From Streptomonospora alba (lineage in GTDB: Bacteria > Actinomycetota > Actinomycetes > Streptosporangiales > Streptosporangiaceae), in assembly GCF_000826685.1 (NCBI RefSeq), contig NZ_JROO01000010.1, positions 124,001 through 188,000 of the forward strand: a DNA stretch of 64,000 bases, given 5' to 3'. The notes under the pieces are model-generated. The model searched no databases and had not been told where the DNA came from. It worked only from the letters and a program-made list of their open reading frames with translations. Both the position numbers and the translations under genes were made by a program. Below are positions 18,512-26,989 of the stretch, piece by piece (position 1 is the stretch's first letter; every line of letters starts with the position of its first letter).

Positions 18512-19554
18512 TGGAGTCCAGTAGTATTTACCGATCGTCCAGCACTGAGGTCCCCCTCGATGCACATGACCCCTTCCGGGACGCCCTAGCGCTGGCGCGA
18601 CCCCGGACCGTCGCTCCCGTCCCGCTCCACGCGACGGCGCCGTGGAGCGCTCAGTTCTCCCCATTCCCACACATCAAGCTCGGCGTGATAGTGGAAGGCG
18701 AGTGCTGGCTGTGCGTCGACGGACTGGAACCTCTTTTCCTGAGCACGGGCGATTTCTATCTTCTCGGAAATCCACCCCCTTATGGCCTCGGGAGCTCGAT
18801 TGAGGCAGCCCGAGCCCGCGACTCGAAGGGTCCGCCCCGCCAGGAAATTTCCGCGAGTAGACCCGAGATCCCTCAAGGCTCCGTCATCTACACATGCAGC
18901 GTCGACTTCGAGTTTCAAGATTCCGATGCATCGATCCTATTTTCATCGCTCCCTCCGGCTATGCTTGTTAAAGCAGGCGATACCGACGGAAGACTGCTCT
19001 GGAATATTGCGACCCTACTCGTCTCCGAGATCGAGACGCAAAAGGCGGGCCGCTCTCTTGTCCTTGAGCATCTAGCCCAGATTCTTCTGGTGCATATGTT
19101 GAGGTCGCACGCCGGTTCGTCCCATGAGCCCCTGGGATGGCTTGCGTCGGTTGCCGACGACGGGATCGGGGCAGCGTTACGAGCTATACATGCTGAACCG
19201 CGCCATCGCTGGACTCTCGAAGAACTCGCTAAAATTGCGATGATGTCGAGATCAGCTTTCGCTGCGAACTTCAGAAATAGAGTAGGAAGGCCTCCTTCGG
19301 ATTACCTCATTGAATGGCGAATGCAGCTGGCGCGTGCCGCGCTGCGCACGGAGGACTCCCTTGCGGCCATAGCAGCGGCCATCGGATACCAGTCCGAAAG
19401 TGCTTTCAGTACCGCTTTTCGGCGCGTTGTGGGGATGTCACCACGAGAGTTCCGCGTCTCACTGCGTGCGCAGGAGAGGGGTCGTAGGTCCGGTAATTCT
19501 GTCCCGGTGGGGCCGTCCGAGGTCTACAATCTGGATTCCAGATACGGCGACTGA
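18511..19554 (+). CDS. AraC-family regulator with cupin_6 ligand domain
   Basis: 347 residues. The N-terminal cupin_6 domain (about 30-190; KLGVIVEGECWLCVDG, LSTGDFYLLGNPPPYGL) senses a small molecule. The C-terminal pair of AraC helix-turn-helices (about 245-335) includes WTLEELAKIAMMSRSAFAAN and the hallmark IGYQSESAFSTAFRRVVGMSPREF. Divergent from the aldo/keto reductase and DUF427 operon, it is their probable activator. The last 96 bases overlap the extended 3' end of the convergent MFS gene. Confidence 0.9.
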   Translation: MESSSIYRSSSTEVPLDAHDPFRDALALARPRTVAPVPLHATAPWSAQFSPFPHIKLGVIVEGECWLCVDGLEPLFLSTGDFYLLGNPPPYGLGSSIEAARARDSKGPPRQEISASRPEIPQGSVIYTCSVDFEFQDSDASILFSSLPPAMLVKAGDTDGRLLWNIATLLVSEIETQKAGRSLVLEHLAQILLVHMLRSHAGSSHEPLGWLASVADDGIGAALRAIHAEPRHRWTLEELAKIAMMSRSAFAANFRNRVGRPPSDYLIEWRMQLARAALRTEDSLAAIAAAIGYQSESAFSTAFRRVVGMSPREFRVSLRAQERGRRSGNSVPVGPSEVYNLDSRYGD

Positions 19555-21138
19555 GCCTGGATCAGGGATCGATTCATTTCTGATCGTCAAGTGCGCCTGC
19601 CCCCCGCGGCGGCCTGAGCCCGCACGGCGCCTGGGCCCACTTCGTCGCCACCGCGGCAGCTGCGGCGTGCCTCCAAGACGGCCACCCCGTGGCTCCGACC
19701 CGCGCGCTAAGCGCGTGGGGCCGCGCCGCGGTGACGTCGCACCAAGTTGGACGGCCAGGACGATCGCGATCACGAATGCGCCGAGGGCGACCGCGATGTA
19801 GCTGAACACGCCCGTAGCGGAGTTCTCCGTGGATCCGCCGACGACCACGGTGGTGGCTTCGAGCACCGCCGAACCCACGAAGTTCAACACCACCGAACCG
19901 ATCGCGACCATGACCACGACCAGGCTGGACACGCCGCCCTGGCGGTCGGCGGAGGCCAGGGCGCCGGCCATGTTGAAACCGGACGTCATAAGCGCGCCCG
20001 CCGCAAGGCCCAGCACGAAGACGAAGAAGACCGCCGCGCCGAACCGGGAAACCCCCAGGAACATGCCGGCGGTCCCCGCCGTGCCCAGTGCCGCTCCGGC
20101 AGCCAGGGTCGCGGCCGGCCCGATGCGTGTCGCGAGCGCTCCGGCCACCGGTCCGCCGACCATGACCCCGCCGGCCGGCAAGGCGAATATCAGGGCGAGC
20201 GATCCCTGCTCGGCGAGGCCGTACCCGAGGCGGAGACTCCCCGGGACGTCACCGACGATGCCGATGAGTTGGAGCATGCTCTGGTAGGCGCCGGTGCCGA
20301 GGACGACCACGAGGAGCGTGAGCACCAGCGGCCCGCGGAGGTCGCGGACGTCGATCACGGGTTCGGGTTTGCGGCTCGTAACCAGGAACCATCGGGCCAG
20401 AGCCGCGGCGCCGGCGCCCAGGAGGGCGAGCGGGCCGACGGCGAACCAGCCGAACTGCGTCCCGAGACTGATGTAGCTGAGCACCGCTGCCAAGCCTCCG
20501 CCGAGGAGCAGGGCTCCGGTGACGTCGATCCTGCCCCGGATCCTGACCGGGGATTCGGGGATGAGGACGCGCACGCCGATCGCCATGGCGAGTGCGACGG
20601 CCGCCGAGAGCAGAAACAGGCTCTGGAAGCCGAACCGCGCGGCCAGCGCCTCGACGAAGAACGAGTCGAAGAGGCTGAGGACCGCGGAGCCGGAGGTCAC
20701 AATACCCACGGCGACCATCGCGATACGGGGTGCGCAGGCATCGCGAATGAGCGCCACCGTGAGGAACATGGCTGCCACGGCCGCCCCGTGCAGCATGCGC
20801 CCGGCGACGAACAGCCAGAGGGCGGGGGCGGCGGCGCACACCAGCGCCCCCGCGCAGCTGATGAGCAGCGTCACCCCGAGCACTTTCCGTTTCCCGTGGA
20901 TGTCGGCGCTCTTGCCGAGCACCGGGGCCCACATCGCTCCCGCCAGCATCGCGCTGGCGCTGAGCCAGGCCGCCTGGTCGGTGTCGAAGTGGTCGAGCAT
21001 GTCGGAGAGGACCACCAGGGGCGCCCCGATCGCCGTGTCGGCCATGAAGTTGACCAGGATCAGGACGGCCAACTGGCCCGCGAGCAACGGGTTCCACCGC
21101 GTGTGCTGTCGGCCCCTACAATGTCGTCGTCGACGCAT
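19459..21138 (-). CDS. MFS transporter (DHA2-like), C-terminus probably extended
   Basis: About 559 residues with roughly 14 hydrophobic segments; motif A-like GKSADIHGKRKV follows TM2, as in drug:H+ antiporters. It should export small molecules using the proton gradient. The membrane part ends near AIVLAVQLGA; the remaining about 95 residues are Arg/Gly-rich, and the last 96 bases run antisense to the AraC gene, so the native stop was probably lost. The start at 21138 is chosen because NPLLAGQLAVLILVNFM begins the family homology soon after. The upstream Lrp-like fragment on the other strand suggests a rearrangement here. Confidence 0.8.
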   Translation of the reverse strand: MRRRRHCRGRQHTRWNPLLAGQLAVLILVNFMADTAIGAPLVVLSDMLDHFDTDQAAWLSASAMLAGAMWAPVLGKSADIHGKRKVLGVTLLISCAGALVCAAAPALWLFVAGRMLHGAAVAAMFLTVALIRDACAPRIAMVAVGIVTSGSAVLSLFDSFFVEALAARFGFQSLFLLSAAVALAMAIGVRVLIPESPVRIRGRIDVTGALLLGGGLAAVLSYISLGTQFGWFAVGPLALLGAGAAALARWFLVTSRKPEPVIDVRDLRGPLVLTLLVVVLGTGAYQSMLQLIGIVGDVPGSLRLGYGLAEQGSLALIFALPAGGVMVGGPVAGALATRIGPAATLAAGAALGTAGTAGMFLGVSRFGAAVFFVFVLGLAAGALMTSGFNMAGALASADRQGGVSSLVVVMVAIGSVVLNFVGSAVLEATTVVVGGSTENSATGVFSYIAVALGAFVIAIVLAVQLGATSPRRGPTRLARGSEPRGGRLGGTPQLPRWRRSGPRRRAGSGRRGGQAHLTIRNESIPDPGSVAVSGIQIVDLGRPHRDRITGPTTPLLRTQ

Positions 21139-21338
21139 GGCTGCACTCGACGGCCGAAGCCCACGACCTCGAACATCGGATGCGGCGGATGCTGCCCGCA
21201 CTGCAGATCGTGGACAGGACCGTGGTCCTGCACACCGTCAAGCTGCTCGGCCGCATCCTGGACGCCGAGGGCAGGGCGGTGCGGTCCGTGCCGCTCTTGG
21301 CCGACGACATCCTGGACGGTGAGGGGGCGACGCCCTAA
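21105..21338 (+). pseudogene. Lrp/AsnC-family regulator, C-terminal fragment
   Basis: This frame has no start codon at its head. The translation reads GPYNVVVDAWLHSTAEAH, then LPALQIVDRTVVLHTVKLLG and RILDAEGRAV. That is the ligand-binding (RAM) half of an AsnC/Lrp regulator; the DNA-binding half is absent. AsnC regulators are often divergent from exporters, so this may be the broken former regulator of the adjacent MFS gene. Confidence 0.6.
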
Positions 21339-21365
21339 GGCGGCTTCATAGGCGACGGTCGCCCC

Positions 21366-21549
21366 GTGTCTGAAATCATCACTATCCGACCTCGGCCCCC
21401 GCTGCGCGCCCGGTACCTGTGCCAGAGCCTGGATCTGCCCATCGTGTCCAAGAACGTCGAGAACACGCGCTCCAAGCTCAAACGCCTGGTCAACCGCGGC
21501 CTTCCTCGTGGAGACCGAGCCGGGCTTGTTCACCCAGCCGCGCCCCTAG
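21366..21549 (+). pseudogene. Small IS-associated HTH-like ORF, frameshifted
   Basis: GTG start, then [19 protein letters not shown] and [11 protein letters not shown]; after a one-base shift near 21503 it continues [15 protein letters not shown] and stops. The pattern (RSKLKRLV followed by LxETEPGLF) matches small wHTH proteins often found upstream of actinomycete insertion sequences. It is broken, and no transposase follows. Confidence 0.45.
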
Positions 21550-21713
21550 ATGTGATGTCCCGACTCGCGATGTTCCGGAATGTTCCCGAAAATTGCTTGA
21601 CGTCGAGCGCGTTATCGCTCACATTCAGCGGCAAGGGCAGCGACGCCCCGGCCTTCCGGGTGGGTCTGTCGCATCGGAGTCACGTCCAGGCATGCGTCAG
21701 GCCGCCCGGCGAA

Positions 21714-21729
21714 ATGTTAGCGCTAACAT
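21714..21729. promoter_or_regulatory. Perfect LacI-type operator upstream of the arabinofuranosidase
   Basis: ATGTTAGCGCTAACAT is a perfect 16-base palindrome with the central GCGC typical of LacI/GalR-family operators that control sugar-degradation genes in actinomycetes. It lies 78 bases before the GH62 start. No LacI gene is in the window, so the repressor must be encoded elsewhere. Confidence 0.65.
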
Positions 21730-21806
21730 CCCCCAGTGCAGGCCTAGAGCTCGCGCCGGCCCCCTCCAGGCGGACCGTGCAGCTCCAGGCTTCGAAAGGA
21801 AGGACC

Positions 21807-23309
21807 ATGTCTACGTTGCGTAGGTTTCCGATCGCGCCGCCCTTGCGACTGCGAGGGGTCCTGCGAGCCATCATCGCCGGCGTGATGGTCACGGTGGTCG
21901 GCAGTGCTGGCACCGTGGTCGAACCGACACCCGCCGCGGCCGCGACAGTCGACACGAACGCGTCATACGTGCTGGTGAACCGCGAGAGCGGCAAAGCGTT
22001 GGATGTGTACAACCGGGCCACCGACAACGGGACGCGGATCACCCAGTGGCCCCGGAACGACCAGCACCAGCAGCAGTGGCGGTTCGTCGACTCCGGCGAC
22101 GGTTATTACCGTTTGCAATCACGGATTTCGGACAAGGTGCTTGACGTCTACAACTGGTCGACCGCCAACGGTGCCGATATCGTCCAGTGGACCGACTACA
22201 ACCAGGCCAACCAACAGTTCCGGTTGGAAGACTCGCCCGGCGGCTACGTCCGGTTGATCAACCGGCACAGCGGTAAGGCCGTAGAGGTACAGGGCGCCTC
22301 GAACGCTGACGGTGCCGACATCGTGCAGGCCGACGACTCGGGTGGCGACCACCAGCAGTGGCGACTCGTCCGGATCGACGACGAGGGGGCGGACGACACG
22401 TGCGCTCTTCCCTCGACGTACGACTGGACATCGACCGGCCCGCTGGCGCAGCCGAGGCAGGGATGGGCTTCGCTCAAGGACTTCACCCACGCCCCCTACA
22501 ACGGCCAGCATCTCGTCTATGCGACGAACCACGACACGGGATCGTCATGGGGCTCGATGAACTTCGACCTCTTCAACGACTGGTCCGGAATGGACTCGGC
22601 CGGCCAGAACCCGATGCCCTTCGCCGCCGTCGCACCGACTCTCTTCTACTTCGCCCCCGGGGACGTCTGGGTGCTCGCCTACCAGTGGGGCGGACCCGCC
22701 TTCTCCTACCGGACATCAACCGATCCCGCCGACGTGAACAGCTGGTCGCAGGCGCAGACCCTCTTCGACGGAAGCATCGCCGACTCCGACACAGGCCCCA
22801 TCGATCAGGCGCTCATCGGCGACAGCACGGACATGTACCTGTTCTTCGCCGGAGACAACGGCAGAATCTACCGGGACAGTATGCCTATCGGCGACTTCCC
22901 GGGCAGCTTCGGCTCGACCTCGACGACCATCATGTCCGACAGCACCAACGACCTGTTTGAAGCGGTCCAGGTCTACAACGTCGAGGGCCAGGACCAATAC
23001 CTCATGATCGTCGAAGCGATCGGCGCGCAAGGAGACCGCTACTTCCGCTCGTTCACAGCCGACAGCCTGGACGGCACGTGGACACCGCAGGCCACCACCG
23101 AAAGCAACCCCTTCGCCGGCCAGGCCAACAGCGGCGCCACCTGGACCGACGACATCAGCCACGGCGAGCTGATCCGCACCGACCCCGATCAGACCATGAC
23201 CGTCGATCCCTGCAACATGCAGTTCCTCTACCAGGGGCGCTCCCCCGAGTCCGGCGGCGACTACGGTCTCCTGCCGTATCGGCCAGGTCTGCTGACACTG
23301 CAGCGCTGA
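21807..23309 (+). CDS. Secreted GH62-type alpha-L-arabinofuranosidase with N-terminal ricin-B lectin (CBM13-like) domain
   Basis: 500 residues. An N-terminal signal peptide has a basic start and a hydrophobic core ending near PAAAAT (about 48). A ricin-type beta-trefoil domain follows (about 50-195) with three repeats of the KALDVYN / QQWR type. The catalytic part (about 205-500) begins [18 protein letters not shown] and has the GH62 five-bladed propeller features [36 protein letters not shown] and DGTWTPQ. It releases arabinose side chains from arabinoxylan outside the cell. GAAAGGAAGGACC precedes the ATG. The palindrome at 21714 suggests sugar-responsive repression. Confidence 0.9.
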   Translation: MSTLRRFPIAPPLRLRGVLRAIIAGVMVTVVGSAGTVVEPTPAAAATVDTNASYVLVNRESGKALDVYNRATDNGTRITQWPRNDQHQQQWRFVDSGDGYYRLQSRISDKVLDVYNWSTANGADIVQWTDYNQANQQFRLEDSPGGYVRLINRHSGKAVEVQGASNADGADIVQADDSGGDHQQWRLVRIDDEGADDTCALPSTYDWTSTGPLAQPRQGWASLKDFTHAPYNGQHLVYATNHDTGSSWGSMNFDLFNDWSGMDSAGQNPMPFAAVAPTLFYFAPGDVWVLAYQWGGPAFSYRTSTDPADVNSWSQAQTLFDGSIADSDTGPIDQALIGDSTDMYLFFAGDNGRIYRDSMPIGDFPGSFGSTSTTIMSDSTNDLFEAVQVYNVEGQDQYLMIVEAIGAQGDRYFRSFTADSLDGTWTPQATTESNPFAGQANSGATWTDDISHGELIRTDPDQTMTVDPCNMQFLYQGRSPESGGDYGLLPYRPGLLTLQR

Positions 23310-23572
23310 CAGGCAGCGTGGGACTGCGGGGGTCGGCTCGTCGTCGGTGGCGACGTTGAGTGCCTCCCAACACGAGAGGATGCGGTGGCGTAGGTCGAAT
23401 CCGGAGCGTCGCCCTGCGAAAGCAGGGTATCGGCGGTGCACCCGCGGGTGGAGTCGCCGTTTGGCGGTCGGTCCGACCGCGCCGCCGCTCCCGCACAGCG
23501 CTAGGCGGTGGTTCCGCTTAGGGTCTGTTTTCTGGAATCGGGAGTGAGGCAGGGCCCGCCCTGGCACACTCG

Positions 23573-23640
23573 GTGCTCGTGTCCGGTCGTTTTGAACTCA
23601 CCGATGCCGAGTGGGCCCGGACGGACCTGGACGAGACGGG
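23573..23640 (+). pseudogene. IS5-type transposase N-terminal scrap
   Basis: About 17 codons (VSGRFELTDAEWAR) match the usual N-terminus of actinomycete IS5-family transposases, then similarity ends abruptly. It marks a past insertion or deletion junction just before the 176-bp repeat. Confidence 0.45.
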
Positions 23641-23761
23641 GGTGGAAGTGGCCCACCTTCGCCTCGCCCAGAGGTCCCGGCGGCGACCAGCTGATCCGCC
23701 GCCAGGGCGGAGAGTGGACCCTGTACCTGCCCGGCACCGTGTCGCCTGGGAACGGAGGGCC

Positions 23762-23937
23762 GCCGGAAGACCCGGCTGGCCTGCCCGCCCCCGCCTGAGC
23801 GCCGCGGCCGAGTGGTCCCGGCGCATCCACCGATCGGTTGATGCGCGAATCCGCCAAAGTCCGGGCCTGACGGGCGATCCGCGCGGCGGTCCGCCCGGGG
23901 GATGCTCACGCCATGCCGATCATCGAAGTCAGCGAAC
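23762..23937. repeat. Inverted repeat copy A (176 bp)
   Basis: This segment is the reverse complement of 29237-29412 with only three differences by my alignment. It contains the 3' end of an upstream reading frame, an intergenic region with a palindromic operator, and the first eight codons (MPIIEVSE) of an ABC-transporter ATPase gene. In this copy the reading frame stops after 27 codons, overlapping the start of the sensor kinase gene. Confidence 0.9.
23821..23846. promoter_or_regulatory. TetR-type palindromic operator (copy A)
   Basis: A 26-base near-perfect palindrome centred on ACCGATCGGT, flanked by GCGCAT and ATGCGC arms, one mismatched pair. The same site is at 29328-29353. It lies 67 bases before the ABC-type start codon and fits a TetR-family operator. 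Confidence 0.5.
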
Positions 23938-23986
23938 GTAGCGGGCACGGTGGCCGCCACGTTCTTCCGCTGGGAGTGACCAAGGC

Positions 23987-25303
23987 ATGGAAATGAGCGG
24001 CCGGCAGACGTACAGTACGATGAAGCCTCGCCCGAACTGGGAATCCGGGTGGGACTGGATCCTGACTCTGGCTCCCTGGATACTGCTGGCAGTACCGCTG
24101 GCCATCAACCTGGCCTTCACTCGCCAAGACTGGGGGCAGCAGGGCGTGACCCTGGCCTTGGTCGCAGTCGCGGCCTTCTGGGTGTACATCGGGCACACGA
24201 GAAAATCGGCGGAGCAACGCGAACGCCTCCTGCCCATGCTGGTGTACTTCGTCGGGCTACTCGCCGTGGCCGCCGCGCTCATGCAACGCGACCACATGTT
24301 CCTGATGTTCACGATCGCCGGCTTTTTCCACGCGTTCTATCTGAAGCCGGTGTTCCTGGGCGTCACGGGTGTGTTCGCCACCTCTCTGCTCCTCCACACC
24401 GCCACCGCTCTCGACACTAGCGACCTCACTGCGCAGGGCGTGGGCACCTACATCGCGATCGTGCTGATCCAGACCGCGGCCGTGAGCCTGGGCATCGTGT
24501 TCAGCGCCAAAGCGGCCGAGCAGGACCGCGAGCGCGAGGAGACGCTGGCCAAGCTGAAGGAGGCGCTGGAGGAAAACGCCGGGCTGCACGCCCAGTTGCT
24601 CACTCAGGCCCGGGAGGCGGGGGTGTTGGACGAGCGCCAGCGCATGGCGCGGGAGATCCACGACACCCTTGCCCAAGGGCTCACCGGCATCATCACCCAG
24701 GTCCAAACCGCTCAGTGGATCTGGCAGGACCCGCAGCAGGCCCGCCGGCACTTGGACCGCGCGCTGGCCCTGGCCAGGGACAGCCTGGCCGAGGCCCGCC
24801 GCGCGGTGCAAGCGCTGCGCCCACAGGACCTGGCCGAAGCGCATCTGCCCGACGCGCTGGAGACCTTGGTGCGCCGATGGGACGTGGAGAACGATGCGCA
24901 CGCGACGGTCGCGGTCACGGGGGAACGTGTGCCGCTGAGTCCGGCGATCGAGGTGGCGCTGTACCGCATGGCCCAGGAGGCGCTGACCAACGTGGCCAAG
25001 CACGCCGAGGCGTCTCGGGTGGGGGTGACCCTGTCCTATCTTGACGACGTGGTGTTGCTGGACGTCCGCGACGACGGCAGGGGCATAGGGGCCGCCCGCG
25101 GAGCAGGGGTCGGCATCAACAGCATGACCCAGCGCATCCGCGGCGTGGGCGGCAGTGTCGAGCTCGAGAGCACCTTGGGCGAGGGCACCGCGGTGAGCGC
25201 CAGCGTGCCCGCGATCACGGTGGGTGCCTCCCCCGACCGGTCTCCCTCCACTGAATATGAGCCTCCCGTCGGCCTTTCCTCCGTTCCTGGAGCTACTCGA
25301 TGA
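23987..25303 (+). CDS. Sensor histidine kinase, NarL/DesK-type
   Basis: 438 residues. Six hydrophobic segments (about 28-170) form the membrane sensor, followed by a coiled coil (AEQDREREETLAKLKEALEE). The H-box is RQRMAREIHDTLAQG (phosphoacceptor His about 224), and the HATPase part has N-box LTNVAKHAEAS and G-box DDGRGIG. It phosphorylates the adjacent response regulator, whose start overlaps its stop. Its own start codon sits just downstream of repeat copy A, so its original promoter may have been replaced by the repeat's operator region. Confidence 0.93.
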   Translation: MEMSGRQTYSTMKPRPNWESGWDWILTLAPWILLAVPLAINLAFTRQDWGQQGVTLALVAVAAFWVYIGHTRKSAEQRERLLPMLVYFVGLLAVAAALMQRDHMFLMFTIAGFFHAFYLKPVFLGVTGVFATSLLLHTATALDTSDLTAQGVGTYIAIVLIQTAAVSLGIVFSAKAAEQDREREETLAKLKEALEENAGLHAQLLTQAREAGVLDERQRMAREIHDTLAQGLTGIITQVQTAQWIWQDPQQARRHLDRALALARDSLAEARRAVQALRPQDLAEAHLPDALETLVRRWDVENDAHATVAVTGERVPLSPAIEVALYRMAQEALTNVAKHAEASRVGVTLSYLDDVVLLDVRDDGRGIGAARGAGVGINSMTQRIRGVGGSVELESTLGEGTAVSASVPAITVGASPDRSPSTEYEPPVGLSSVPGATR

Positions 25304-25923
25304 TCAAGGTCTTGATCGCCGACGACCACCCGGTATTCCGTGACGGGGTGCGCGGGGTCTTCGCCGCCGAGGCCGACATCGAGGTGGTCGGGGAGGCGGC
25401 CAACGGACACGAGGCGGTGGAGCGGGCGGCCGAACTGGGCGTAGACGTGGTACTGATGGACTTGCGGATGCCGGAGATGGACGGTGTGCAGGCAATCGCC
25501 GCAATCGCCACCCGCGCGCCCGGCGCGCGAACGCTGGTGCTCACCACATTCGACGGCGAGAGCGACGTGCTGCCCGCGATCGAGGCGGGGGCGGCCGGAT
25601 ACCTGCTCAAGGACGCCCCCACCGAGGAACTCCTGCGCGCAGTGCGTGCGGTACGCCGCGGGGAATCCGTGCTCGCGCCCACCATAGCCGGACGCCTCAT
25701 GGCCCAGGTGCGCACCCCGACCGGGGGGCGGATTGTCAGCGACCGCGAGCTGGAGGTGCTGCGCTTGGTGGCCGACGGCGCATCCAACCGCACCGCCGCA
25801 GCGCGCCTGTTCGTCAGTGAGGCCAGCATTAAGACCCACCTGCAACACATCTACGACAAGCTGGGGGTGCGCGACCGCGCCGCTGCCGTCGCCGAGGCCT
25901 ACCGCCGCGGCGTGCTGAGGTGA
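25300..25923 (+). CDS. Response regulator, NarL/LuxR type
   Basis: 207 residues: a receiver domain with acidic pocket ADDHP, phospho-acceptor Asp in VVLMDLRMPEMDG (about residue 54) and Lys in LLKDAPTEEL, then a LuxR helix-turn-helix (VSDRELEVLRLVADGASNRT and SEASIKTHLQHIYDKLG). ATGA overlap couples it to the kinase. In this kind of pair the target is usually a nearby ABC exporter; here the neighbouring ABC gene is reduced to fragments. Confidence 0.95.
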   Translation: MIKVLIADDHPVFRDGVRGVFAAEADIEVVGEAANGHEAVERAAELGVDVVLMDLRMPEMDGVQAIAAIATRAPGARTLVLTTFDGESDVLPAIEAGAAGYLLKDAPTEELLRAVRAVRRGESVLAPTIAGRLMAQVRTPTGGRIVSDRELEVLRLVADGASNRTAAARLFVSEASIKTHLQHIYDKLGVRDRAAAVAEAYRRGVLR

Positions 25924-26159
25924 GCGGGTGGCGAGGTTGGTAGACGGACGTAGAGGGGCGCCGTTGCCATCGCGTACTCAGTTGGCGCACCGTTGTCGCG
26001 GCCGACACGTGACTGCCCCGTGCTGGCCGCGGCGGCCAGCCTGGTCCAGGCGGTCGCCACGGTCCGGCATGGCTCGCTCCTGCGAAGGCGATACGGTCGG
26101 GCTCCGCCCGCCACGAACACCTACAGCGGTACCGGCCGCTCTTCAGAGGCGGGACTCTA

Positions 26160-26526
26160 GTTCTGCGGGACGTCATTGACGAACACGATCCCGTCGTTGC
26201 TAGCCGTGTGGGCCGGGGCGAGCGGGGAGTAACCGTAGTTAGGGGACACGCGGGGGCGGGCGGGGGCGTAGCCTGCCTTCTCGACGAGCGCGCCGTAGGC
26301 GGTGGCGAAGGCGCCCCAGATCGCGGCGGCCTCAGGGGCGTCGAGTTCGGCGGGCCGGCGGATGACCCTGTTCGCTGCCAGCGTGACGTACTCGGCATAG
26401 TCCCGCTGACGTTCGTGTCGGGGATGGCGGCGATGACGACCGGAGTATCCGTCGGCACGCCGGTGAGTCCCTCGCCCATGGCGTCAATCCCGGTTCCTGC
26501 CGAGGCGTTCACTGCTGGGGGAGTAG
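26160..26526 (-). pseudogene. Zinc-type (MDR) alcohol dehydrogenase/quinone reductase, internal fragment
   Basis: Minus-strand translation: AMGEGLTGVPTDTPVVIAA, then after a one-base shift DYAEYVTLAANRVIRRP and IWGAFATAYGALVEKAG, as in medium-chain dehydrogenases. It breaks off after AYGALVE into unrelated sequence. It lies directly behind a C-terminal fragment of a similar enzyme. Confidence 0.45.
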
Positions 26527-26670
26527 GCATAGCTTCCCCTGAGCGTGCTCGCCGAGGCTGACCCGCAGTGCACTGCGCCAGTCATCGAGCGCGAATGTGT
26601 CTGCAATCGGCAGTAGGAACCGCCCTTCGGCGGCCGTCTGGGCGAACTCGTAGATGAAGCCAGCGCTCCT
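26509..26670 (-). pseudogene. MDR-family dehydrogenase, C-terminal fragment
   Basis: Minus strand: YEFAQTAAEGRFLLPIADTF, ALDDWRSALRVSLG, ending QGKLCLLPQQ and a stop, matching the C-terminus of zinc-type oxidoreductases. The rest of the gene upstream was replaced by an IS630 transposase fragment on the other strand, indicating disruption by that element. Confidence 0.5.
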
Positions 26671-26730
26671 GGTTGCTCCGCGTGTTCGGGCGCTCGGCGT
26701 ACTGCCGCGGGCGGTGCAGCAGCGGCTGGC

Positions 26731-26989
26731 CCGCCGCCCCCGCTTCCATGTGCACATCACCCCGACCGGTTCCTCCGGGAACAACCGAGTCGAGTGCTGG
26801 TTCGCCTCTCTCGCCGCCGAGCTCGCCCGTCGCGGCGTGCACACGAGCGTGGCCGCGCTGGAGAAGGACGTGCGCGCGTGGACCGAGGAGTGTAACGACG
26901 ATCGCCCGTTCGTCTCGCGCGAGCTCGCCGAAGAGATCCTCGACTCCCTCGCCCGATATCTACTACGGATTTCAGACGCAGGACATTAG
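26731..26989 (+). pseudogene. IS630-family transposase, C-terminal fragment
   Basis: The plus-strand frame reads PRFHVHITPTGSSGNNRVEC, RRGVHTSVAALEKDVRAW and ends RYLLRISDAGH. This matches the end of the DDE domain of IS630 transposases (HxHxTPTxSSWLNxVExWF), including the final catalytic Glu region. The N-terminal two thirds are missing. Its end abuts the acyltransferase stop. Confidence 0.65.

Noticed and set aside
19747-21351. A 534-codon open frame on the plus strand.
   Set aside because: It is antisense to the MFS transporter, and its His/Gln/Asp-rich translation is typical of a shadow frame.
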